Part shown: one piece after another, positions 1 through 10,625 of the stretch
Position numbering within the stretch: the stretch's first letter is position 1
Layout of the letters: every line of letters starts with the position of its first letter
DNA from: Saussurea involucrata
Taxonomy: Eukaryota > Streptophyta > Magnoliopsida > Asterales > Asteraceae
Reading direction: 5' to 3'
Length of the DNA: 64,000 nt
Assembly (NCBI GenBank): GCA_033807775.1
Contig: CM066327.1
Coordinates: 94,820,295 to 94,884,294 of the forward strand
Notes under the pieces: generated by a model
What the model was told of the DNA's origin: nothing
Seen by the model: only the letters and a program-made list of their open reading frames with translations
Databases searched by the model: none
Translations under genes and position numbers: made by a program

Positions 1-1470
1 CTATATTTATCACCCAGTCATCAAATACTTCTTTAACTGACACTTGATTATCATTTGCCGTATCTACTGGTAGAGCATGTTCTAGCATTTTAGGTTTCAA
101 ACACAAGCAAGCAGCAAATGCAGGAGACACAAACGATCGGTTTGCACCTGAATCGAATAACACCTTAGCACGTTTAGAGTTTATAAAAAATGTACCTGTG
201 ACCACATCCGGAGTTTCCTCCGCTTCTTTCTCAGTCATTTGAAATGCGCGACCCCTGGTTACTGGCGGTTCCAGTCTTGGTATTACTGGTTTAACAATCG
301 CTGGCCTGCCTGAAGATCCACCTTGCTGTATTCTTCCCCTCGGACAGTATGACTGAAGGTGATCTGGTGAATTGCATAAGAAACATAGTCGCGTTACCTT
401 ACAATCTTTGATGACGTGTCCGGTATTCCCACACTTATAACATGCTCGTAAATCACCTCGGCAATTTCCTTGGTGGACACGGTTACACTTCTGACATTGT
501 CTTTTCGCTGATCGAAACGGCGGACGGTTATCATACCTCTGAAATCGGGACTTCTTCGGATCGTATTGTGGTCCTTCCCACTTTCTCTTCCCGATACTTT
601 TATCGCCAGCATCTCTTCTTATATCTTGTTCAACATTCTCCGCGGCATCAACTGCAGCTGAGAAGGTATCGGTTCCTTTTGCAGTCACTAGTCTTCTAAC
701 CTCTGAGTTCAGCCCGAAGATAAACCTTTCCGTCTTCATCGCCTCCGTAGCAACGTAGTATTCTGCGAACCGAGACTTTTCCAGGAAGCTAGCGGTGTAG
801 TCTCGAACGGATAAGTTTCCTTGTTGTAAGTTCATAAATTCCCCTTCCAATTGTTTGACGGCTGCTTAGGGACAAAATGCGTTCTTGTAGGCTATCACAA
901 GTTCTTCCCAAGAGAGGGTAGAATAAACATCAGATCCTTTAGAATGAATAAAAGATTCCCACCAATACAATGCATCTCCTTTTAACATTGCTGCCCCGTA
1001 CAATACCCTATCTTCATCCGCACACTTGCTTGTTTTGAAAATGGCTTCTATTTCCTTCATCCATCTCATTGCTTTCACTGGATCCCGATCCCCTGAGAAT
1101 ATAGGAGGCTTGCAACTAAGAAACATCTTGTAATCACATTTTCTCATTACTGGTAAGACCGTAGGGGTGATTGGCAATTCGACTTCAGGTTCCGGAACTG
1201 GTCTATCAGCTTCATTATTACGATTTCGTTCAAACATTGTTTGTATGCTATCCTGCAGTCTTCCCATTTCTGCCATTAAATCAGCCATGGTAACGAATTC
1301 TGTACTATTTGGCTGAACTCTGCCTCCGGCTCGACCTCCAGCTCTACCCCAGCTCTACCCCCGACTCTGTTCCCAGTTCTGCCTACCATTTCCCCTGTTC
1401 CTATTGGCGGATTAGTTCTGTTTTGATTTCTTCCTCCTCCTCGATTTGAATTTCGTGTACCGCTTGCCAT
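1..1470 (-). pseudogene. Element A gag and start of protease, broken
   Basis: Gag forms the virus-like particle that packages the element RNA; the following aspartic protease processes the polyprotein. The ATG at 1470 opens a Gly/Arg-rich N-terminus like that of element T. The reading frame shifts between about 1290 and 1470, and continues at 1288. The main Gag domain (CDYKMFLSCKPP motif, then a WW pair) is visible at 1288-869. An in-frame TAA at 868-866 stands where T has CAA (Gln) in the same context. Zinc-knuckle cysteines are recognisable around 340-480, and a protease active-site D-S-G-A near 150-165. The rest of pol lies beyond the window. Not functional as it stands. Confidence 0.85.
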
Positions 1471-1717
1471 TCTGTAGATTTAAATAGGATTAATATACAC
1501 ATAAGCACATACCCCATATAACAAGGTATCCCAGTTCAAACATGTACCTGGAAGATCACAATTACACTGGCCAGGTGTAATATGAAATTACCTTACATGA
1601 TGTTCCTTCTACCTTTTATACTTCATCATCCCAAGGTTCTATAATGATAAGGACATCCTACTTCACATGCAGTTTAAGTCTAGGTACAGATACAAATACC
1701 TAAATCCCTTAAACTAA

Positions 1718-1730
1718 GGCTCTGATACCA
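1718..1730 (-). promoter_or_regulatory. Primer binding site of element A
   Basis: The minus strand reads TGGTATCAGAGCC two bases inside the 5' LTR. This is complementary to the 3' end of plant initiator methionine tRNA and primes minus-strand cDNA. T has the same two-base spacing. Confidence 0.92.
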
Positions 1731-1732
1731 TT

Positions 1733-3469
1733 TGTAACAACCCAAATCCAATATACACAACAATTCACATTTACAACATAACATTCATATAACGAACGAA
1801 CTTCACATTACATGTACGGTCCAGTAGTCTTTTACAATTGGAAGAAAACCATCCTACTACAATCCTTGTACTATTTACATTCATAACATTTAATATTGCG
1901 ATACAACTGCTAAACAAGCCAAAATCTTGATCCTATAATTCGTCGCACAAGCCACCCATCAGTTACTCTAATTACTTGCTCTTACTTGAACCTCTACCTG
2001 GAATACATATTTTTAAAACAAAATGAGGGTTAGACCTGATGGTCTAAGTGAGAAATCCCTGTTAGTTTAAAAACCATTTATATAAACTTTATTCATATAA
2101 ATCACGCAACACAATCATATACATCAACTTAAACTCACATATCTTATGCTTTCCCTTTTCATTCCTCCTGGCCATATTAGTGGTAGCAAGCCAACTAATA
2201 TTATACAAAGCTGTACAACATCTACAGCCAAACAACGCTATACAGATTCTTTAGCCAAACACACTGGTCCTAAACCCGGCCAACGTATTATAACTGATAA
2301 ATCCCAGATCTCTAGCAATAAGATATGAATGTAGTGAGAGAGAATCTAGAGAGCAAATATGTCATCCATGTATTGAGCTCAAAGGATTACAAAAGGATTC
2401 TAAAAGATTACAAAAGCTTACTAACAAATGAACTAGACAAGCCTATTTATACCCATGACATACAAGGTATAAAGGCATTCACAATACTGTATAGACTCAT
2501 ACAGTACATTGACTTTACAGTAAATCTTGAATACAACAATGCTCTAACAATAACACATTTATAATACTCATGTAAATATAATACCTTTCTATATTATAAT
2601 TCACATACAACGCATAATTATCAACAATTTCATTCCCAATTCCACACATATACGTATTCCAGTTAAAAACGTTTTAAAAGTAAAACTCACCTGTTTTGGT
2701 TATTACACACGTTCGCAAGCTTCTTTCAAAACGATTCTATCTCTTACCACGACTCCACAGAATCTGAAACAAGTTAAGATACACACATCGCTTTACTAAT
2801 CAAACACATAAAGCCTAACAATTTCCCATCCTCAACTATCTCATTACACACTGTGCTTAACTCAGTACCGGGACTACACAGGGTACCGGGACTTATACAT
2901 TACCGGGACTCTTAGTACCGGGAGTTCCTATACCGGGAGTTCCCATACCGGGAGTTCCCATACCGGCATTTATACTACCGGGAGTCTTCTATACCGGGAC
3001 TCACACTACCGGGAGTCTTCTATACCGGGACTCACACTACCGGGAGTCTTCTAAGAACACAGTCGGTTTCCAATTACCCAGAAATCGAATGAAATCCATT
3101 CAAGTCACGGATTTAGAGATTCTAAACCGATAGAAGTCTAATACTACTGATTATAGACACAAATTGTAAAGGACTTACCTCCAAATCGATTCTAACTCAC
3201 TCGATTGATGTAGCAACCGTACTTTCGTCTTCTGCTCCTTTTCACCTCCGCACACACAAACACTTTTCTATATTTGGGAACTGAGGGTTGTTCTGATACC
3301 TATAAGGTATATATATAACAATTTACACTTTTGGCTTAAATTATTCCATAAGTACCAAAACACCCTTGAACTTATAACTTACCTCCAACTTACCCTAAAC
3401 ATTAAATCTTAAGGTTAAATATTTTAACTGATATGGAATTTATCTAACTGACTTACCCGGGGTATTACA
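1733..3469 (-). repeat. 5' LTR of element A (1737 bp)
   Basis: The LTR runs in element sense from TGTAATACCCC (3469) to GGTTGTTACA (1733), with TGTAA/TTACA inverted ends. It ends two bases before the primer site, which fixes one boundary. The other is fixed by the abrupt change into the env-like ORF of element E. Short open frames inside (2146-2328, 2325-2564) are not genes. It contains a CCCGGTA motif array and splice-like signals described separately. Confidence 0.88.
2862..3055 (-). repeat. AGTCCCGGTA motif array in the A LTR
   Basis: About a dozen units of 13-18 bp, each with the core CCCGGTA in element sense (TACCGGG on the plus strand). The last part alternates two 15-16 bp units in a higher-order dimer. 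The core holds the palindrome CCCGGG or CCGG. It is the only strongly GC-rich block in an AT-rich LTR. The same core in the same orientation fills an array in the LTRs of element B. Confidence 0.85.
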
Positions 3470-5090
3470 TAAATAAAGCTTTGATCCGGTTCATTTCTTC
3501 ATTCTTCGTTACCTCCATTTGTGCAGTCATCTTTTCCAAAAACTCAGAGAGAGGCATGTTTCTAGAAAATGGAATAGTATCAGTGTTTGCATCAATTGAA
3601 TCTACCCTTGAACGCAACTCTTGTAAACCCACAGCAGAAGCAGTCGCATCTCGAAGCTCTACCTCGTCCACAAGAATGTTGTCCACTCTTGAGTCAATAG
3701 GAGTCGTTTCAACACTATCAGCAATATTTCTAGAGACTAAAACTTCTGGAGAAATGTTTTCAGAACGCTCTAACACACTTGTTTGTAACTCAACTGTTTC
3801 TAACACATCTGTTTCTTTCACATCTGAATCTCGCACTGCTGATTCTCTTACTTCTGAAACTTGCACTGTGTTATCTTCTTGAAGATTGTCATTATTAAAA
3901 TCATCACCAACAATATTGTCATCACCAACATCACCATCATCACCATCAACACTATCTGAACCACCATCACTATCTGAACTACCATCACTATCTGAACCAC
4001 CATCACCATCTTCACTATTATCACTATCTGAAGACGAAGAACTACTAGATGACTCTTCATTTCCTTCCTCCGCTATGGGAATTTGAATGTTATTTTCTTC
4101 ACAGTACGAAATAACATCCTCATCAATTAGATCTGCATATCTGAGAATAAGATCCGGAGGAATGGGCATTGAATAAGAAAAACTCCTCTTCTGCCTTTGA
4201 ATATACGACATCTCAAAGTCTATGGCTAGGGGCCAATCATTTCTTCGAGGAATCTCTTTGTTACTCCTGAGCATGCTCCAAACAATAAGTTCCAAGAACC
4301 TTATGTATGTAATGAACTTGCGCTTCTTGAGAGTTTCCTTGTCATTGACTCGATCCGATAATTCTTGCCGGAAAATGATAGTGTAATCGACATGCAAATC
4401 ATAAATGATCGCATGGAATAAACGAAGAAATCGTAAACTGGCATTGTCAGTACCAGAATGTTTGGAAGTAAGGCATCTGTTTAGAACAGAGAACAGAGCA
4501 TACCACACGGGTGGTAGTTTGGACTTCTCAAACTGGCTTACTTGAGTGAGATCACCAACATAGCCCAATGCTCGAATTCCAGCAAGAACATCTCCTTCAG
4601 ATGGAAATAAATCTAAAGATGTGCGACCCGGTCTCGAATTCGCTTCAGGAAGTCTGAGGATCAGTCTTAGTCTTCTATAAAACAACTCTGTTTCATACTG
4701 ATCAATCTGGATATGAAAACAATGAGGAGTCGCGCTCTCATTCTTGACAATGTGGTGCCATGCTTGTTGTAGATAAACTTTAGGAATGCCCGTGCGTCCC
4801 CCCAGAGCATAAGAAATTGGATGCCCTCGTAGAATAGACCCAATCACTGAATTAATCCTGAGTTTATCAAGATTAACATAATGATTATTAGGTTTATACG
4901 GTAGAAGATACATCATTCTTGGATAAACAACATTTGGAGTATTGCGACGAGCGGATGGATCAGCTGCTGTAGATAACGTGGATGGTAAAGGATTGTCACG
5001 AGAGGCATTATCAGATGGTGCCTCAAGATGTTCTTGAACCGTATTTTCATCTTCTCGAACTTGAGAATCAAAATCTTCAACAGAAGCCAT
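3465..5090 (-). CDS. Env-like ORF of element E, 3' end cut by element A
   Basis: Open frame of 541 codons in the position of the env-like gene of Sireviruses (after pol, before the 3' LTR). Residues about 1-330 are a mixed-composition, probably folded domain. Residues about 345-400 are a Ser/Asp/Gly low-complexity acidic stretch. The C-terminus is acidic and then helical. I see no convincing signal peptide or membrane segment, so 'env-like' is positional only. The ATG at 5090 sits eight bases after an acceptor-like CATTCCAG (5099). The stop codon comes from the inserted LTR of A: the last codon straddles 3470/3469, so the true C-terminus is missing. Function unknown; the family is common next to plant Copia elements. 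Confidence 0.6.
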   Translation of the reverse strand: MASVEDFDSQVREDENTVQEHLEAPSDNASRDNPLPSTLSTAADPSARRNTPNVVYPRMMYLLPYKPNNHYVNLDKLRINSVIGSILRGHPISYALGGRTGIPKVYLQQAWHHIVKNESATPHCFHIQIDQYETELFYRRLRLILRLPEANSRPGRTSLDLFPSEGDVLAGIRALGYVGDLTQVSQFEKSKLPPVWYALFSVLNRCLTSKHSGTDNASLRFLRLFHAIIYDLHVDYTIIFRQELSDRVNDKETLKKRKFITYIRFLELIVWSMLRSNKEIPRRNDWPLAIDFEMSYIQRQKRSFSYSMPIPPDLILRYADLIDEDVISYCEENNIQIPIAEEGNEESSSSSSSSDSDNSEDGDGGSDSDGSSDSDGGSDSVDGDDGDVGDDNIVGDDFNNDNLQEDNTVQVSEVRESAVRDSDVKETDVLETVELQTSVLERSENISPEVLVSRNIADSVETTPIDSRVDNILVDEVELRDATASAVGLQELRSRVDSIDANTDTIPFSRNMPLSEFLEKMTAQMEVTKNEEMNRIKALFM

Positions 5091-5720
5091 GAATACACCT
5101 GGAATGAAGTATAAAAGATCCTCGACAAGAACAACAAATGAATCACAAAATCACATGAAAAACTTAGACAAAAGCAGAAAATTGCTCAAGTCTGGTTTGC
5201 GCTACCAACAGGTGGTGCAAAGCTCACTTTGCGCTACCAACGGGTGGCGCAAAGCTTACTTTGCGCTACCAACGGGTGGCGCAAAGCTGACTTAGCAAAT
5301 CTGAGAAATCCTGAAGACGACCATGGCGCAAACCGAACCTGATCAAGTTAAATCAACTGAATTCTAGAAATTGAAACCCTATATTTCATATATGATTCTA
5401 AGAAAAGCACATAATCGATTTTGAAACCCTAGATTTCGAATGAGATACAAAATCTAATAATAACCAAAATCGATTGAAACCCTAGGAATCGAAGTCGATT
5501 TGTGCATCAATCCAAATTCAAACATCCCAAAATGAAACAATCAGATACGCACCTGATGTCGAAAATGTACAGAGAAGTAAAATGATAAACCGTACCTGGA
5601 GTCGATAATCTCAGATTGAGCGCAAAGTAGAGAGATGAAATCAGAACAGTGATCGTGTGAGATGGAGGAAAACATAAGAAAAATGATTTAAAAAATTTTA
5701 TATTTATATACCCCCCAAAA
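5091..5720 (-). promoter_or_regulatory. Leader of the env-like ORF: TATA-like box and splice-like sites
   Basis: Upstream of the env-like ATG the minus strand has a TATATAAATATAAAA stretch near 5712-5695, then donor-like CTCCAG|GTACGG (about 5597) and CATCAG|GTGCGT (about 5553). An acceptor-like TTCATTCCAG|GTG ends at 5099, just before the ATG. This looks like a separate transcription unit or a spliced subgenomic message for the env-like protein. That is inference from sequence only. Confidence 0.35.
5190..5295. repeat. CTTTGCGC...GCGCAAAG hairpin repeats upstream of the env-like ORF
   Basis: Three tandem copies of a ~34-bp unit in which TTTGCGCTACC pairs with GGTGGCGCAAAG around a short loop, giving strong hairpins. 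Related units precede the gag of the same element at 13545-13810. They may act at RNA level (packaging, translation) or as DNA motifs; no function is shown. Confidence 0.7.
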
Positions 5721-7106
5721 AAATTGATATTTATTTTGAAAAAACCATTTTGCTCCCCCTACACAAATGCAATAGATGTTTTAAGAAAGATTTTACATTT
5801 GGAGAGTTTGCCAGACAAAAAAAACCTTCAGAAGTACATACCTCAATGATTTATCTGATTTGAGTTCTTGATTCTTTTAAAATTCAGTTCCTGTGAATAT
5901 CACAAAATCTCATAACTTTGAACACAGAAAATCACAACTCATCATACCTTGCTCCCCCTCAAACACTGAACTCAGTAGTTTTCTCCCCCTGAAATTAAGC
6001 AGTACTTCACAAAAACACAAAATGAAATATCACACATGAAAAATCAGTAATAGAAAAGAAATACATCAAATTATATATTGTAACTACTAACTATAGATAA
6101 TTTGAACACCAAACAAAAGAAATTCAACTTAGTGAAATCTGACAGATTTTTCAAACAAATGAACTTGAATGCATGTTTTCGGATTTAAATACAAGTCATC
6201 ATTGCATATGAAGTTAAAAAATGTTCAGTTTCAGCCTCTTTATAAAATCTATTTGGTGTGCTAGCATGCGAAATATGATTTGCATCAATCAAATGTACTT
6301 TTGAAACCTATAAGAATACTTTCCTCTTGCTCACACTATATGACTGAAATCAGAATTTCCACAAATTTATAAGTTTATCACGACATTGTTATTTCCCCAA
6401 GATATACGAGATGTGTGCTCATGGGCATCTTTTATTTTGTGCACATTGACATCTTTTTATCGAAAAGTTTATTAAGACTAAGATACACCGTAAACGTAAC
6501 TTTCTATCTGGTTCTATAGCAGGATTTGGGTCAGCCAATCCCAGACCAGTTGGCCTTACGGGCTAGGTGTCGAGCACCCCTTGGAACTTACTCTCCCAAA
6601 CCAGAAAGGCTACATCGATATATCCTAATCCCATCTGTACCAGTAGGACATGGCTTTCTATCTGGTTCTATAGCAGGATTTGGGTCAGCCAATCCCAGAC
6701 CAGTTGATCTTAGGGGCTAGGTATCAAGTACCCCTTGGGACTTAATATCCCAAACCAGATAGGCCACAGGCACAAACTTTCAAACATAATGATTTTTTTT
6801 ATTGCATCTCAATCAATTGGTTATAAAACTTTGTGCTTCCCTCATATTTTTATTTCCATTCTTCATTCTGACAATTAGGCTTTATGAGCATCGTATTCTT
6901 TATAAGTCTAGATTTACACAATTTTGCGCATATATCAAACTTTCATTCATGTTTTGCTGACCTTTTGATTTATAGCAGAAGTGAAAGTTGAAACAAGTCT
7001 AACTCATATATAACAAAAAACTTGTAAAATCACCCTTGACACACATTTTATTCATTGAATGAAAATTGAAAGAATTTTCACTTCATTGAATTAAATTTGT
7101 GAGGAT
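5721..7106 (-). other. Non-coding 3' block of element E (polypurine copies and repeats)
   Basis: No protein-coding frame. It has three CTCCCCCT copies (5753, 5952, 5983; polypurine tracts in element sense). Near 6413-6465 there are two units of a 25-bp repeat with core GATGTCAATGTGCACAAAAT. Two ~125-bp copies (from 6500 and 6653) start with CTTTCTATCTGGTTCTATAG and end near CCCAAACCAGA. All these modules recur in elements D and C, showing that the three elements are related. The open frame at 6526-6720 is only the repeat read through. Confidence 0.75.
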
Positions 7107-10100
7107 TCAAGCTTTCAAATTAAACATGCCGAGTTTTGATAAAAGGAAAGTGAAACGCTTTTCATCCAATGCCTTGGTGAAAATATCGGCAAGTTGAGAG
7201 TCAGTAGGTACAAAATATAATTCAATAGTACCTTTTTCCACATGATCTTTTATGAAGTGATATCGCATGTCGATGTGCTTTGTTTTAGTATGCTGAACAG
7301 GATTCACTGAGATGGCTATTGCAGATTTGCTGTCACAATAGATTGGAATTGTTTTATACAGCAACCCATAGTCTTGCAACTGTGTCTTCGTCCATAACAC
7401 TTGAGAACGGCAACTTGTTGCGGCGACATACTCCGCTTCAGCAGTTGAAATAGACACACAGTTTTGTTTCTTTGAAGCCTAACTTATTAGCCGATCTCCC
7501 AGAAATTGTACATCACCAGAAGTACTTTTCCGATCCAGTTGACTACCTCCATAATCAGCATCAGAATAAGCACACAACTTGTAATCCGAACCCTTTGGAT
7601 ACCACAATCCTAAGTGAAGGGTTCCTTTCAGATATCTAAAAATGCGTTTGACCGCCATAAAATGATATTCCTTTGGATGTGCCTGGAATCTGGCGCACAA
7701 ACATGTGGAAAACATTATGTCTGGCCGACTAGCTGTGAGATACATTAGTGATCCGATCATGCCTCGATAGGTTCTGACATCAAAGTCCTTTCCATATGGA
7801 TCCAGACCAATTTGCGTACCATGAGCCATTGGAGTGCCTATGGTAGTACATTTATCCATTTTGAATTTCTTCAAAATATCAAAAACGTACTTTGATTGAT
7901 TGATGAAGATTCCATCAGGCAACTGCTTCACTTGAAGTCCGAGGAAAAAATTGATTTCCCCCATCATGCTCATCTTAAACCTGGAAGCCATAAGATCAGA
8001 AAACCAAGTACATAAAGTTTTGTTAGTCGCACCAAAAATAATATCATGTACATAAATTTGAACTAAGCAGATATCTTGTTCTTCACGTCGGATGAAAAGA
8101 GTTGTGTCAATGGCTCCCTTAACGAATTCGGATTTGAGCAGAAAGGTTGACAATTCATCGTACCATGCACGCGGTGCTTGTTTCAAACCATATAAAGCTT
8201 TATCGAGATGAAACACGTAATCAGGTTTATCTTTGTTAACAAACCCTTATGGTTGAGATACATAAACTTCTTCCTTTAGTACCTCATTCAGAAAAGTTGT
8301 CTTCACATCCATCTGATATACAGTAAAGTCGCGAAAAGCTGCAAAGGCGAGAAACATTCTGATGGCTTCTAATCTTGCTACCGGTGCGTACATTTCATCA
8401 TAATATATTCCTTCTTGCTGTCGATAACCCTTTTCCACTAAACGAGCTTTGTTTCTCACAATTATTCCATCCTTGTCCTTTTTGTTCTTGAAAATCCATT
8501 TAGTGCCGATTATGCTTTTTCCTGGAGGCCTAGGCACTAATCTCCACACCTTCAATGCTTCGACTTCATTCAGTTCCTCTTGCATTGCAATAACCCAGTC
8601 TGGATCATTCAAAGCTTCAGAAACCTTGGTTGGTTTAATGTTGCTTAAGAAGCAAGCAAATAAGCATTCATTCGGGGTTGCAGATTTTGATCTCGTGCTG
8701 ACATTAGTGGACGGATCACCAATGATTTGGTGAATCTGATATGCTTTTGTCCACTTGGTTGTATGAGGAAGAGGATCAATTGTTTTTTGAATCATTTCAA
8801 GTACTTGAGGAGGAGGTTCTGGTATATCAGATTCGCTAGAGGACACATGTATCACTTCAGGAATCGGAGGAGATATCTCAACAACATCGTCTGATTCAGA
8901 TTGATGAATTGGTTGTTGAATGACACCCGGATCAACTGTTTCTGTTTCGTTAGATTGAACATCTCCGGTCGTTTCAAGAAATTGTGACGAATTCGATTCT
9001 TCAGTCACAGGAGGCACTTCTAAATCCAAGGCTACGTCTTGTATCACAGGTTCAGATGTATCATGAACTGCATCGTTATCAGAGTTTTGTGCAGCGGAAT
9101 TTAAGGTAGATGCGTTCGTATTTACCTGATTAGACACAACAGGTAGAACATTGGTGTTAGTAGAAGGTAAGTCATTGTAGAAATGTTCAAATAAAAAATC
9201 AAGATCAGTAAGAGTATTAGGAGACAGAGTAGGATCCTGATTTGTCGGTTGTAAAACAGGTTCTGAACTGATTTGTCCAGAAGCTAACACTCCTGACATA
9301 GCGGGAGCGGATCCTGTGTTTCCCGAAACCATTTCTTCAGATTCATCAAATTTGACATTGACGCTTTCCACCACCTTTTTAGCTGAAGTCAAATATATTC
9401 TGTAAGCTGCTGAAGAAAGAGCATAACCAAGGAAGATTCCCTCATCTGCTTTCGGACTGAATTTATTCAGATTTTCTCGATCGTTTAGCACAAAACATTT
9501 ACACCCAAAAGCTCGGAAATATGAAACATTTGGTTTGATACCATTCATAAGCTCATACGGTGTCTTGTTGAATCTCCGATTAATGATTGATCTGTTTTGT
9601 GTGTGACAAGCCGTAGAAACTGCTTCGGCCCAATGAGATAGAGGAAGACCTGAGTATGCGAGCATAGTACGAGCCGCTTCAACCAAAGTTCGATTGCGTC
9701 GCTCCACCACTCCGTTTTGTTCAGGTGTTCTTGCGGCAGAAAATTGTTGTGTGATCCCATTTGCTTCATAGAATGCTTGTAAAGTGTTGTTTTTGAATTC
9801 CGTTCCATTGTCGGATCTGACAGCCTTCACTGCCTTTTGTTTGTTAGTCTGAACAGTCTTAATGAGATTGATGAGTTGGTCGGAAGTTTCATCCTTTGAT
9901 TTGAGGAACTTCACCCAAGTATAACGTGAATAATCATCAACAATCACTAGGACATACCTCTTCTTTCCAATACTTCTTGTTTTCATCGGCCCACACAAAT
10001 CTACATGCAAGAGATCCATAATATCTTTTGTACAAAATTCAGCTTTTGGTTTATGAGGAGCTTTCTTCATTTTTCCCTTCTCACAGTCATGACAGAGATG

Positions 10101-10625
10101 ATCTTTCTCGAATCTGAGTGACGGGAGACCTCGAACAAGTTCATTCTTGGCTAACCTGTCCATGTAAATAAAGTTTAGATGAGCCAGTCTTCTATGCCAC
10201 AACCAGCTTTGTTTTGTGGTCGCCTTTGTCACAAGACAGATATCAGAAGGAGAATTTACTGCTGAGAGATCTATGGTATAAAGATTGGATCTTCTTTTCC
10301 CAACAAGTAAATCTTTTCCGACATTATTTTTAATAGCAACCCTTGTTGATTTGAAACTGACTTCCAGATCCTTATCGCAAAATTGCCCTATACTGAACAA
10401 ATTGTGGCTTAGACCTTCAACATAACTCACTCTCTTCACTGTGATATTCCCTTGAACTAAGTCTCTGTAACCGAGAATTGGTGATGTCGCGCAATTTCCA
10501 AATTTGACTCTTCCACAATCCTTTTCTTTAAAGTTAGATAATAAAGTCTTATTTCCAGTCATATGTTTGGTGCATCCAGAATCCAGATACCACAAATGAC
10601 ATGGCTGCAAAAAGAAACACATCAA
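7107..10625 (-). pseudogene. Copia pol of element E (protease, integrase, RT, RNase H)
   Basis: One continuous frame broken only by stops at 8249-8247 and 7481-7479 (TAG where a Trp is expected). Counting from 10625: protease WYLDSGCTKHMTG with Asp15; integrase zinc site His144, His149, Cys178, Cys181; catalytic Asp209, Asp272, Glu308 (RSDNGTEF, NGVVERRNRT); an acidic linker; then RT with VYQMDVKTTFLN. After the first stop RT continues with LDKALYGLKQAPRAWYD. The catalytic YVDD box reads YVHD (His codon 8048-8046). RNase H follows with STAEAEYVA and CDSKSAI. Three defects make it inactive. It normally copies element RNA and integrates the cDNA. Confidence 0.92.

Larger units (their letters stand above)
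1472..3178 (-). other. Candidate leader introns of element A
   Basis: In element sense there are consensus-like splice signals: donor GGAG|GTAAGT at 3179/3178, acceptor TTGTTTCAG at 2764, donor AACAG|GTGAGT at 2691/2690, acceptor TATTCCAG at 1998, then donor CAG|GTACATG at 1547 and acceptor CTACAG at 1472. This implies introns of about 415, 693 and 76 nt with a 73-nt second exon; the last acceptor is one base before the gag ATG. Element T has the same layout. Splicing itself is inference. Confidence 0.45.
1..3469 (-). mobile_element. Element A: Ty3/gypsy chromovirus-like, partial
   Basis: Minus-strand LTR retrotransposon cut by the window's left edge. Reading leftwards it has a 5' LTR (3469-1733), a two-base gap, an initiator-Met-tRNA primer site (1730-1718), a leader, gag and the start of the protease. 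Gag and the LTR ends resemble the complete element T at 16996-25193, so it belongs to the same Tekay/Del-like chromovirus group. Its 5' LTR lies inside the env-like ORF of element E, so A is younger than E. The other LTR and the matching TSD lie outside; the flanking five bases on the right are TAAAT (3470-3474). Confidence 0.9.

Noticed and set aside
3848..4086. Frames opposite or beside the Ser/Asp-rich part of the env-like ORF
   Set aside because: Low-complexity shadows of the real minus-strand frame.
6526..6720. 64-codon frame and its relatives at 41357-41542 and 41705-41890
   Set aside because: Repeat modules in 3' non-coding blocks; frames are not kept between E, D and C.
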